Below, one piece after another: positions 28,819-37,712 of a DNA stretch of 64,000 nt (position 1 is the stretch's first letter; each line of letters starts with the position of its first letter). Position numbers and translations under genes: made by a program. A model generated the notes under the pieces. That model did not search any database and had not been told where the DNA came from. It saw only the letters and a program-made list of their open reading frames with translations. Source of the DNA: Aliiglaciecola sp. (GTDB lineage Bacteria > Pseudomonadota > Gammaproteobacteria > Enterobacterales > Alteromonadaceae); contig JAOMVH010000003.1 in NCBI GenBank assembly GCA_028356795.1, forward strand, positions 1 to 64,000. Reading direction: 5' to 3'.

Positions 28819-29865
28819 ATGAAGAATTGGCGCGATACGTTAATTAATAAACGCAATACTATCCGAGAAGCTCTGACAATGATTAATCAGTCTGCCCATA
28901 AAATCGGCCTGATTGTGACAGATAATATTGAATTGCTCGGAACTGTTACAGACGGTGACGTTAGACGAGCAATGCTTAACAATGTAGCTATGGATGCGTC
29001 TATCTTAGAAATAATGAATACGCGGCCCAAAGTGGCTCATAGAGCAACCAGCAAGCAGCAGATTGTTAGCTTGATGGACAATTATTTACTGAATTGCATA
29101 CCAATAGTGACAGAAGACAATATTGTCGTCGATGTTGTTTCTTTTCGCCAATTGGTAACCAAATCAACTCGCACCAATGCGGTATTATTAATGGCTGGTG
29201 GACTAGGGACTAGATTGAGTCCGCTAACCAATAATTGTCCAAAGCCGCTTCTTAAGGTGGGTGAGAGCCCGCTACTTGAGATTGCCCTAAAGAACTTTGC
29301 AGAAGCCGGATTCAAAAAATTCTATATTTCAACCCATTATATGCCCGAGAAAATCCAACAGTATTTTGGCGATGGGAAGCAATGGGGCGTTGATATTACC
29401 TATGTTCATGAACATAGTCCTCTTGGTACCGCTGGAGCGCTAGGCCTTTTGCCCAAGTCCGACATTGTTGATGATTTGATTATTATGAACGGGGATATTC
29501 TGACCAATATTGATTTCAACAAACTCTTAGAGTTTCATCATGAAAGCCAAGCTGACGCGACCATGTGTGTGCGTGAATATGTGCAGCAAATTCCCTACGG
29601 TGTGATCGAAACGGATGGTTATAAAATCACCAAAATTAAAGAGAAACCCTCATCTCAGCATTTTGTCAATGCGGGTATTTATGTAGTTTCTCCAACACTT
29701 GTGAAAAGTGTCTCAGCGAATACCATTGTAGATATGACCACCTTGCTTGAGAACTGTATAGCCAAAGACGGTGATGTAGCTGTTTACCCCATATTAGATT
29801 ATTGGTTGGACATTGGCAGGTTAGACGATTTCCAGCAAGCACAAATAGATGTAAAAGCGCTTTGA
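28819..29865 (+). CDS. CBS-pair plus nucleotidyltransferase, PtmE-like sugar-1-P guanylyltransferase
   Basis: N-terminal CBS-like repeats; AVLLMAGGLGTRLSPLTNNCPKPLLKVG. Confidence 0.87.
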   Translation: MKNWRDTLINKRNTIREALTMINQSAHKIGLIVTDNIELLGTVTDGDVRRAMLNNVAMDASILEIMNTRPKVAHRATSKQQIVSLMDNYLLNCIPIVTEDNIVVDVVSFRQLVTKSTRTNAVLLMAGGLGTRLSPLTNNCPKPLLKVGESPLLEIALKNFAEAGFKKFYISTHYMPEKIQQYFGDGKQWGVDITYVHEHSPLGTAGALGLLPKSDIVDDLIIMNGDILTNIDFNKLLEFHHESQADATMCVREYVQQIPYGVIETDGYKITKIKEKPSSQHFVNAGIYVVSPTLVKSVSANTIVDMTTLLENCIAKDGDVAVYPILDYWLDIGRLDDFQQAQIDVKAL

Positions 29866-29908
29866 AAAAATATTCGTTGGGACAATCGAAAGGAAATACT
29901 GTTAACCA

Positions 29909-30871
29909 ATGAACAATATCCTATTAGTTGGGGCGGGACAGATTGGGAGCCGCCACTTGCAAGCGTTAGCTGGCATTCATCGCTTATGCGAGATAACGGT
30001 CGTAGATCCCAATGAAAGTTCTTTGCAGGTTGCACAGAAAAGGTTGTTAGAAGTAACTGCAAAATCTACACATATCAGTTTTACTCAGCATATACCTAAA
30101 AATATGACATTTGACATAGTCATCATTGCCACAAGCGCAGATGTTCGATTGACAGCATTCGAAAAAATACTGCAAAAAAACAAATTCAAACATGCTATTT
30201 TTGAAAAGGTATTGTTCCAGTCTGTTGGCCAAATTCAACAGTGCTCTTCTTTGTTAGAAAAGCATGGGATCAAGGCCTGGGTAAACTGTCCTCGAAGGGC
30301 TTACGATAGCTACAAGCAACTCAAAAACCTCACAATGAACAATCAACTTGTCTCGATGAAAGTAGCAGGAAGCAGTTATGGGTTAGCTTGTAATGGCATT
30401 CATTTTGTAGACTTGTTTGAGTTTTTAAGTGGAGAATCTATTGTTTCTATGGGGCGGGATTTAAGTCGTAAAATTTTTGAATCCAAAAGACCTGGCTGTT
30501 TCGAGTTGTTTGGAGAGATAAGCGCGACGTCACCAACAAGCTGTCTCAACGTGCAGTGTGACAACAACAGTAAAGATATGCATTATGAATTAGATATTCG
30601 AACTCACCATGCTAAATATGTGATTAATGAGCTGTCTCAACAGGTTAGAGAGTATGATCTACACGGTAATTTACTATCGACAAAGGATTTTAGCATTCCG
30701 CCTCAGAGTCAACTGAGCCATATTATCGTTGAACAAATACTCGCAACCAGCGATTGTGATTTGCCAACGTATAGTGAGTCAGCCCAATTACACAAGCACT
30801 ACTTGAATACCTTCTTTTCCCATTTTGATTTGCTTGAACCGGGTCGGTTCAACGTATGTCCCATTTCATAA
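29909..30871 (+). CDS. Gfo/Idh/MocA-like oxidoreductase (PtmF-like)
   Basis: NILLVGAGQIGSRHLQALAG; follows ptmE-like gene. Confidence 0.75.
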   Translation: MNNILLVGAGQIGSRHLQALAGIHRLCEITVVDPNESSLQVAQKRLLEVTAKSTHISFTQHIPKNMTFDIVIIATSADVRLTAFEKILQKNKFKHAIFEKVLFQSVGQIQQCSSLLEKHGIKAWVNCPRRAYDSYKQLKNLTMNNQLVSMKVAGSSYGLACNGIHFVDLFEFLSGESIVSMGRDLSRKIFESKRPGCFELFGEISATSPTSCLNVQCDNNSKDMHYELDIRTHHAKYVINELSQQVREYDLHGNLLSTKDFSIPPQSQLSHIIVEQILATSDCDLPTYSESAQLHKHYLNTFFSHFDLLEPGRFNVCPIS

Positions 30872-30881
30872 GGAGCTCAAT

Positions 30882-31850
30882 ATGATCTGGTTGATAGGTG
30901 CAGGCCCAATGGCAATCGAATATGCCAAGGTGTTAGAAGCACAAGACAAACCCTACTTGTGCATTACACGAGGAGAATTCTCAGCCTCAATATTCAAACA
31001 GCAGGTAAAAGGTGCGGCAATCGCAGGTGGAGTAAACTCCTTTCTTGACGGCGGCCCACAAGCAGCAACACATGCCATAGTGGCAACGGGTATTGAAACA
31101 TTGGCAGAAATCACCCATCGGTTGATTAAGTTTGGTATCAAATCAATCTTAGTTGAGAAACCTGCGGGTATGTCCGTCTTGGAAATCGAAAAGACAATAA
31201 TGCTTGCCAATGAATACCAAGCAAATGTCTATGTTGCATATAATCGGCGCTTCTACGAGTCAGTTAACCTCGCACAAAAGATGATCATTGAAGATGGAGG
31301 GGTTGAGTCTCTTTCTTATGAGCTCACTGAGTGGTCGCATGTGATTGAAGCTCTTGATATTAAAGATGACGTAAAAGAGAACTGGTTTATCGCCAATACA
31401 AGCCATGTTGTCGATCTAGCTTTTTTTCTTGGAGGAAAACCAAAACACTTGTCTTCGTTCACTAGTGGCCAAACAAGCTGGCACAAACGAAGTGCTATTT
31501 TTGCTGGTTCGGGTGTTACCCAAAGCAACGCCTTATTTACATATCACGGAAATTGGAATGCACCTGGAAGATGGGCTCTAGAGATATTGACTAAAAAGCG
31601 CCGCTTTATATTTAGTCCTTTAGAAGCGCTGAAAGTGCAGCAGCGTGGCACCGTCAAAATTGAAGACGTTAAGATAGAAAATCAAATTGATAAAAATTTT
31701 AAACCGGGTGTTTTTCTTCAAGTAGAGTCATTTTTAAATGGTAAATCAAATATGCTTTGCAATATCAAAGAGCAGTTGGCGAACGTGTTTTATTATACAA
31801 AAATGGCAAACTATGGTGACCAAGATGCGTCCAGAATTCAGGATACCTAA
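30882..31850 (+). CDS. Gfo/Idh/MocA-like oxidoreductase
   Basis: IWLIGAGPMAIEYAKVLEAQ, ILVEKPAGMSVLEIEK; RBS AAGGAG before ATG 30882. Confidence 0.8.
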   Translation: MIWLIGAGPMAIEYAKVLEAQDKPYLCITRGEFSASIFKQQVKGAAIAGGVNSFLDGGPQAATHAIVATGIETLAEITHRLIKFGIKSILVEKPAGMSVLEIEKTIMLANEYQANVYVAYNRRFYESVNLAQKMIIEDGGVESLSYELTEWSHVIEALDIKDDVKENWFIANTSHVVDLAFFLGGKPKHLSSFTSGQTSWHKRSAIFAGSGVTQSNALFTYHGNWNAPGRWALEILTKKRRFIFSPLEALKVQQRGTVKIEDVKIENQIDKNFKPGVFLQVESFLNGKSNMLCNIKEQLANVFYYTKMANYGDQDASRIQDT

Positions 31851-31852
31851 AT

Positions 31853-33235
31853 ATGGCTGCTGAATACCCATTGGGTGCAGAACTAAGCAACCTTTTCACC
31901 ATTGTAACTTTGAGTTACGAGCGAAAAATCTTCCTTGAACGCTACTTTATCGCGTGTCAACAAAACAGATTCAATACGATTGTACTTGATGGTAGTCAAA
32001 AGGCTTTTTATGGAAAGATACCTGACAATGTTGATTACTATCATTATCCGAAAACCGGACCGATAGAACGACTGAAACTTGGTTTCGAAAAAGTGAAAAC
32101 GCCCTTTGCGTTATTGTTGGCTGATGATGACTTTGTTGTTCCCTCAGCGCTGATGAAGGCGGTCAAATTTTTAAGCGAAAATCCAACTTATCACTCCATT
32201 CAAGGTAAAGTCTTAACGTTTAACGAGTTATACAAAAAAAGTGACATTCTGGTCAGATCATATAACGGGTTTGATAAGGCAACGCCATTGAACAGTGAAA
32301 GCCAAAGTCGTCGTTTGCAGGAACATTTGTCGGACTATGTGTTCACTATTTATTCTTTACAAAAAACCGAAATTTGGCGGAATTGTTTGGAAAAAGTCTA
32401 CGCTGATTTAAAAGATCATGCACTTTTAGACTGCAATTGCCCCGCAATTTTCGAACTCACTCAGTCCATTCACTGTGTACTAAGTGGCAAAAATAAGAAT
32501 TTGAATGAAACATTCTTAATTAGAGAGAGCGTTCCTAGACCTCAACATGAAAAGGTCGAAGGACACTTGTATTTCAATGAAACTAGTGAGTTTGATGCAT
32601 TCATAAGAGCACTTTCGAAATCCTTAGTAACTACGCTAAAGTTAGAAGGAAAAGTAGATTGGTATGGATTGTTGAAAAATTCCTTTTCTGACTTTGCCGC
32701 ATTCAGGCGCAAGAATACCTTTTCCTCTATTTTCACCAATCTTGGTTCAATGACCAATTTTTTTGGATTGGAAAATGATAAATCTAGCGAAATCAAACAG
32801 ATTAAAGATATTGTTATTTCGTATCGCAGCTCTGTTTTAAGAATGTTGTTTAGTGATGGCTTGAAGCATGTAGACTACTGGTATGATGATATTTGGAGAA
32901 AAAATATCGTCAATAGGTTCAAAGTGCTTTCACAAGAATATAATGACTACGTAATTTTTGGTGCAGGTGAACATACTGCGCAGTTACTTCAAAACGTTGT
33001 GGTTGGTGAGGAACTAAAGGGAATTAGTGACTCAAACTCTTCTCTTTGGGGAAGCAATATACTTGGAAAACACTGTTGTCCGCCTTCAGAAATATTAAAC
33101 TATTCCTCTAATGTCATTATTTCCTCTCAGCACTATGAAAGGGAGATTGAAGAACACCTTGTTGCCCTTTTGGGTAGTGAAATTAACGTTTTAACATTAT
33201 ATGAGCAATACTATATTCAGGAAGTGCGTAAATGA
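31853..33235 (+). CDS. TIGR00180-like glycosyltransferase with C-terminal Rossmann-like domain
   Basis: FTIVTLSYERKIFLERYFIACQ, FALLLADDDFVVPSALMKAV; C-term YVIFGAGEHTAQLLQNVVVGEELKGISDSN. Confidence 0.75.
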   Translation: MAAEYPLGAELSNLFTIVTLSYERKIFLERYFIACQQNRFNTIVLDGSQKAFYGKIPDNVDYYHYPKTGPIERLKLGFEKVKTPFALLLADDDFVVPSALMKAVKFLSENPTYHSIQGKVLTFNELYKKSDILVRSYNGFDKATPLNSESQSRRLQEHLSDYVFTIYSLQKTEIWRNCLEKVYADLKDHALLDCNCPAIFELTQSIHCVLSGKNKNLNETFLIRESVPRPQHEKVEGHLYFNETSEFDAFIRALSKSLVTTLKLEGKVDWYGLLKNSFSDFAAFRRKNTFSSIFTNLGSMTNFFGLENDKSSEIKQIKDIVISYRSSVLRMLFSDGLKHVDYWYDDIWRKNIVNRFKVLSQEYNDYVIFGAGEHTAQLLQNVVVGEELKGISDSNSSLWGSNILGKHCCPPSEILNYSSNVIISSQHYEREIEEHLVALLGSEINVLTLYEQYYIQEVRK

Positions 33236-34155
33236 CGATGATTAGAAATTCACAACAGTTGATTGACTTATTTATTGAAAGTAAAGGCGTGCAAGATGAA
33301 ACGTTAATAACATCACTCTCCAGGATTCCAGAACTATCTAGAGAGGAATTTCTCAAACTAGGAAAAGTCTTATCTAATGATGATATTGTTGCCAAGCTCC
33401 GCCCTGCTGACAAAAGGCTTGTTTGGCATGTAGCTATGCCCAAAAGTGGCAGTACATGGGTTTCTTCAGTATTGAAAAAGGGCTTGAGTGGTAAAGGTTG
33501 GAAAAACGTAAATTTATTACCAACATATGGGCATAGAGAACAAGAAGTAGTGCCCCTTGAAATTCTTCGCCAAAGTGGTTTGAATGACAATGTTTTCGCG
33601 GCTCATCAACACTGCTCATATTCGAGTTACGCTTTTAACTTCATCAAAACGTTCAATGTTCATTTAATTTTACAAGTCAGGAATATAGCTGATTGCATTC
33701 TCAGCTATATTGACCATTTAAACAAAGGTGAAGTGGTTATCCCGTATGGGCATCAAACTGTTGATACTTGGGCTGGCTATAGCGATGAACAAAAACTTAG
33801 CTTTGTAGTAAATATTTTAGTTCCATGGTATGTCGATTTTTGGGCTGGGTGGTCTTCAGGCTTAAAAGACAACAATATTTCTTACTGTCTCGTTACGTAT
33901 GACGACCTGATAGCGAATCCGTCTTCGGAATTTCAAAGAGTTGCTAGCTATTGTGACTCTTCAATCACTGGAAGCGAAGTCAATGCGTGGTTGGAGTTAG
34001 GTCGAAAATCTAATACTCGTAAAAATAAAGGCGTTGCTGGAAGAGGCGAGAGTCTGCCATTGTGGGTGCATGAAAGACTGCAAACTCTTACCAGTTTTTA
34101 TCCCAACACGGATTTTTCATCTATTGGTCTTGGCCCTAGTTATTGTCGGCGTTGA
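33232..34155 (+). CDS. PAPS-dependent sulfotransferase-like protein
   Basis: VAMPKSGSTWVSSVLKKGL (5'-phosphosulfate loop), LILQVRNIADCILSYIDH. Confidence 0.8.
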   Translation: MTMIRNSQQLIDLFIESKGVQDETLITSLSRIPELSREEFLKLGKVLSNDDIVAKLRPADKRLVWHVAMPKSGSTWVSSVLKKGLSGKGWKNVNLLPTYGHREQEVVPLEILRQSGLNDNVFAAHQHCSYSSYAFNFIKTFNVHLILQVRNIADCILSYIDHLNKGEVVIPYGHQTVDTWAGYSDEQKLSFVVNILVPWYVDFWAGWSSGLKDNNISYCLVTYDDLIANPSSEFQRVASYCDSSITGSEVNAWLELGRKSNTRKNKGVAGRGESLPLWVHERLQTLTSFYPNTDFSSIGLGPSYCRR

Positions 34156-34159
34156 GCGT

Positions 34160-34954
34160 TTATTTGACCTTTTTCAAATAGCCATCTGGTGCAACCGTGA
34201 TTAGTAACTTGTGCGTTAAGGAGTGATCGATTTTAAATTCTTTGTGTTCCTTAAGGTATTCTCTTACGGCCGTCTTTGGATTGTCTTTTTTACCCCAAGG
34301 TCGGTCTGGATACATGTCGTCAGGCATATCTTCGACAATCGTATCAAACACAACACAATAACTGTCGATACTCACAAGTGGGGCATAAGCATTGAGCTCA
34401 GCTAATACGTGTTCGTGCGTATGATTTGAATCTAAACAAAGTAATATTGTGGTGTAGTTTTTCGCATACTGTTTAACTTTGTTTATCATTTCTGGCGAGA
34501 TACTTGAGCCTTCAAACATCTCGATACGACTTTTCATTGCATGCTTTTCTATTTCTATTCGGTTGTGTTTTCGAATATCTATATCAATACCAAGAACTTT
34601 GCGTTTAGATACGGAAGGGTCGATCATTTCGCCACGTTCAATAGCATCTTGCATATCCAGTAAAGCGAGCATTGATGCACTAAAAATGAGTGAGCCGCCA
34701 TGGGCTATGCCTGTTTCAATAATTAGGTCGGGACGGATTGCATAGATTAGTTCCTGCATCGCAACTATATCCTGTGGAACTTGAATAATTGGTCGATTCA
34801 TCCAAGAAAAGTTGTATGAGTAATTATACTTTGCCGTTTCTTTGAACCATTGCATCGACCCTTTTTGGATGCCATGATCACCTGCGATTTTCGCCACATT
34901 ATTATTAACTTCTTGCTGAAATTCTTTTGTTTTGTCCACTTGTTTTGTACTCAC
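34160..34954 (-). CDS. CmcI-like (cephalosporin hydroxylase/rhamnosyl O-methyltransferase) family protein
   Basis: IIQVPQDIVAMQELIYAIRPDLIIETGIAHGGSLIFSASML, VLGIDIDIR. Confidence 0.85.
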   Translation of the reverse strand: MSTKQVDKTKEFQQEVNNNVAKIAGDHGIQKGSMQWFKETAKYNYSYNFSWMNRPIIQVPQDIVAMQELIYAIRPDLIIETGIAHGGSLIFSASMLALLDMQDAIERGEMIDPSVSKRKVLGIDIDIRKHNRIEIEKHAMKSRIEMFEGSSISPEMINKVKQYAKNYTTILLCLDSNHTHEHVLAELNAYAPLVSIDSYCVVFDTIVEDMPDDMYPDRPWGKKDNPKTAVREYLKEHKEFKIDHSLTHKLLITVAPDGYLKKVK

Positions 34955-34985
34955 TTGTGAAATCTTATTTGTTTATCTGACACTT

Positions 34986-35858
34986 TTATCGGCCAATGCT
35001 CTGAAGGTCATGAATGCTTTGTAGTTGAAGAGCGTTCAATAGTTTTTTGTTATTCCCCCAAAATGCCTTTGGCTCGTTGGGTGAATAAGGGTAATGACCT
35101 AATAATAAGTGAATGGAGGCGTGAGCCTGTTCGATAATATCTTGTGCTAATTGCCTGATAGTTGTAGGTTCATTACTGCTGCAATTAAAAATGCCAGACT
35201 CTTCCGTTTCTAATAATCTAACGAGTAGTTGACTGATTATTTCAACTGGTAAGTAGTCACGAACTTGGTCTCCAGCAGACATTTTAAATTCATTTTGTCC
35301 GCTGGCTATTGCTGTTTTTAACATGGGAACGAAACTATTTATTCTTTGGCCCTCCCCATAAGTATAAAAAAGTCTCGGCCACTGTAAGCAAAAACGTTGG
35401 TGCTTTTGTAGCTCTTCAAGTTTTTGACGTAATCGATTTTTGCCTTTTCCATAACATGTATGGGGCATAACAACTGTGTGTTCATCGAGGCAGCCTTCTA
35501 TTAGACCGTATTCAAAGCATGTTCCTACAACCTGTAGCTTTTTAACACCTTGTTTTATCAAATTATGCAACCAATCAAAGTGTTGTATCGGGTAAATATT
35601 TTGGTGGCTTTCCGATTGGTAGTTATCTAATTCAGGCCAGGCAAGGTGAACGACAGCATCAAGATGCAAAGACTCTACATTGAAAGACCTTTTCTCTTTT
35701 CCTATAGGATAAGTTAGCCACTTAATTCTGGCATCAATATCGTGCGAAAGTGATTCAACAGTTTGTGTTAAACCTATAACACTGTGGTTTTGCGCCAGAA
35801 GGGCATTGCATACATGTTTACCTACAAAACCATTAGCGCCACTTACTAATACATTCAC
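34986..35858 (-). CDS. NAD-dependent epimerase/4-ketoreductase (SDR)
   Basis: NVLVSGANGFVGKHVCNALLAQ, YGKGKNRLRQKLEEL. Confidence 0.85.
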   Translation of the reverse strand: MNVLVSGANGFVGKHVCNALLAQNHSVIGLTQTVESLSHDIDARIKWLTYPIGKEKRSFNVESLHLDAVVHLAWPELDNYQSESHQNIYPIQHFDWLHNLIKQGVKKLQVVGTCFEYGLIEGCLDEHTVVMPHTCYGKGKNRLRQKLEELQKHQRFCLQWPRLFYTYGEGQRINSFVPMLKTAIASGQNEFKMSAGDQVRDYLPVEIISQLLVRLLETEESGIFNCSSNEPTTIRQLAQDIIEQAHASIHLLLGHYPYSPNEPKAFWGNNKKLLNALQLQSIHDLQSIGR

Positions 35859-35898
35859 ATCATTCTCTTATTTTTTCAGAGGCTAATAAATACATACC

Positions 35899-37116
35899 CT
35901 AGTCGATCTCGAGCTTTGATATTGCCGTGACGAACGCTGTGTTTTTTAAAAAAGAAAGTTGCTGTTTAACCTCTTGCTTAATATTCCAAGGCAAGATGAG
36001 TATGAAGTCGGGCGATTGATCTTCTAAATACCTTGGTGAGTAAATGGGAATATTACTACCCGGCATATATTTTCTTTGTTTCGAAGGCGCAGCGTCACAA
36101 ATAGCGGGTAGTAAATCAGGTTTTATATCAGCATAATTTAGCAGGGTATTTCCTTTTGCTGCGGCACCATATCCAATGACTGTTTTTCCTGCTTTTTGTT
36201 GTGTACATAAAAAGTCTACTAAGCCCTCAGTTACATTATCTATTTTTCGTTGAAAACTTAAATAGGTAGTAAGCTCCTGTAGCCCATTATCACGCTCTGA
36301 TTGAATGATAAGGTTTACATTTGAACTTGCGTTTCGTGGTGATGACTTTTTGCAAGCATAAACTCTTAAACTTCCACCGTGAGTCGTTAGCTCTTCAACA
36401 TCAAATACCTTGAGTCCTGAGTGGGAAAAAATTCGTTGAACGACGGATAAACTTAAATATGAGAAATGCTCGTGATAAATAGTGTCAAATTGGCAGTGTT
36501 CAATTAGTCTTAATAGATGAGGGAACTCCATGGTCACTACACCATCCTCTTTTAATACATGCTCTAAACCTTTTACAAAATCATTTATATCTGGGACATG
36601 AGCGAGTACATTATTTCCGATCACCAGATCAGCCTGTTTACCTTCTGAGGACAAAGAATTTGCCAAGTCCTCAGTAAAAAATTTTTTCATTACAGGTATA
36701 CCAAGCTCGCGAGCTTTATCTGCTGTTTCCTCGGTCGGCTCTATACCTAGACAAGGAATACCCAAATTAACAAAATTTTTCAACAAATAGCCATCATTAG
36801 AAGCCACTTCAATCACAAAATTGTCTTTCCCTAAATTCAATTTGGATGTGATCATTTCAACATAAGATTTGGCATGTTTAAGCCAGCCACTCGATACTGA
36901 TGAAAAATAGGCGTAGTCAGGACTAAACATTTCATTTGCAGCAACAAAGTCTTGAGTTTGAACTAACCAACAATGGTGGCAAACTTTAACCACTAAAGGG
37001 AATGTTGCTTCTGGCTGGTCAATTTCTTCTAGGCGGCGATAAGCATTTGAAGGAGGCGCATACCCCAGATCTGCAAATGTATATTCAAGTTTTTTTTTAC
37101 AATGTCGACATTTCAT
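35899..37116 (-). CDS. Sugar C-methyltransferase (class I SAM, Cys-rich N-term; TylC3/NovU-like)
   Basis: CRHCKKKLEYTFADLGYAPPSNAY, FVIEVASNDGYLLKNF, VIGYGAAAKGNTLLNY. Confidence 0.88.
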   Translation of the reverse strand: MKCRHCKKKLEYTFADLGYAPPSNAYRRLEEIDQPEATFPLVVKVCHHCWLVQTQDFVAANEMFSPDYAYFSSVSSGWLKHAKSYVEMITSKLNLGKDNFVIEVASNDGYLLKNFVNLGIPCLGIEPTEETADKARELGIPVMKKFFTEDLANSLSSEGKQADLVIGNNVLAHVPDINDFVKGLEHVLKEDGVVTMEFPHLLRLIEHCQFDTIYHEHFSYLSLSVVQRIFSHSGLKVFDVEELTTHGGSLRVYACKKSSPRNASSNVNLIIQSERDNGLQELTTYLSFQRKIDNVTEGLVDFLCTQQKAGKTVIGYGAAAKGNTLLNYADIKPDLLPAICDAAPSKQRKYMPGSNIPIYSPRYLEDQSPDFILILPWNIKQEVKQQLSFLKNTAFVTAISKLEID

Positions 37117-37712
37117 AGATTTATCCCACGGTAATCAGAATCGATGTATGGATGAGTTAAGTCGCGCTCTGAAATATCTGAAGGAGGAAGGGGCCACTGT
37201 ATATTGATCGCTGGCTCGTCAAATCTGAGCCCTTGCTCATACTCGGCAGAATAATACTCAGTGTGAAGATATAACATTCTTACATTTTCTGTCAGGCTCT
37301 GGAACCCATGAGCGAAACCTTCTGGAATGATCATCATATTGTTAGTTTCAGCACTGAGTTTTTCCCCATGCCATTTTAAGTAAGTGGGAGAATTAACTCT
37401 CAGATCAACCGCAACGTCAAATACTTCGCCTTGAATACATCTAACCATCTTCATTTCCAATTTCGGGGGAACTTGAAAATGAAGGCCACGGATGGCTCCT
37501 CGCTTTTTGGTATTAGAATGATTTATCTGAACCAGCGAATCTTTGATGTTTTTTTCTAACAGAGCTTGACGACAGTAGAGCCGAGAAAATTCGCCTCTAT
37601 GGTCTGAAATACGGTTGCTGTGTGCAACATAAAGGCCCTTGATAGACGTATCTGAAAATATCAATATTTTCTTCCTTAAGATGACTCGTAGGCAGCTATT
37701 TGGCGTAAACAT
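37113..37712 (-). CDS. dTDP-4-dehydrorhamnose 3,5-epimerase-like protein (RfbC family); start uncertain, TTG near 37664 plausible
   Basis: DHRGEFSRLYC, KKRGAIRGLHFQVPP, EGFAHGFQSL. Confidence 0.9.
   Translation of the reverse strand: MFTPNSCLRVILRKKILIFSDTSIKGLYVAHSNRISDHRGEFSRLYCRQALLEKNIKDSLVQINHSNTKKRGAIRGLHFQVPPKLEMKMVRCIQGEVFDVAVDLRVNSPTYLKWHGEKLSAETNNMMIIPEGFAHGFQSLTENVRMLYLHTEYYSAEYEQGLRFDEPAINIQWPLPPSDISERDLTHPYIDSDYRGINL

Noticed and set aside
34986-34993. Minus-strand GCCGATAA just upstream of the CmcI-like gene
   Set aside because: The N15-spaced -35 reads CATG, and the box includes the end of the upstream SDR CDS; not convincing without start-site data.
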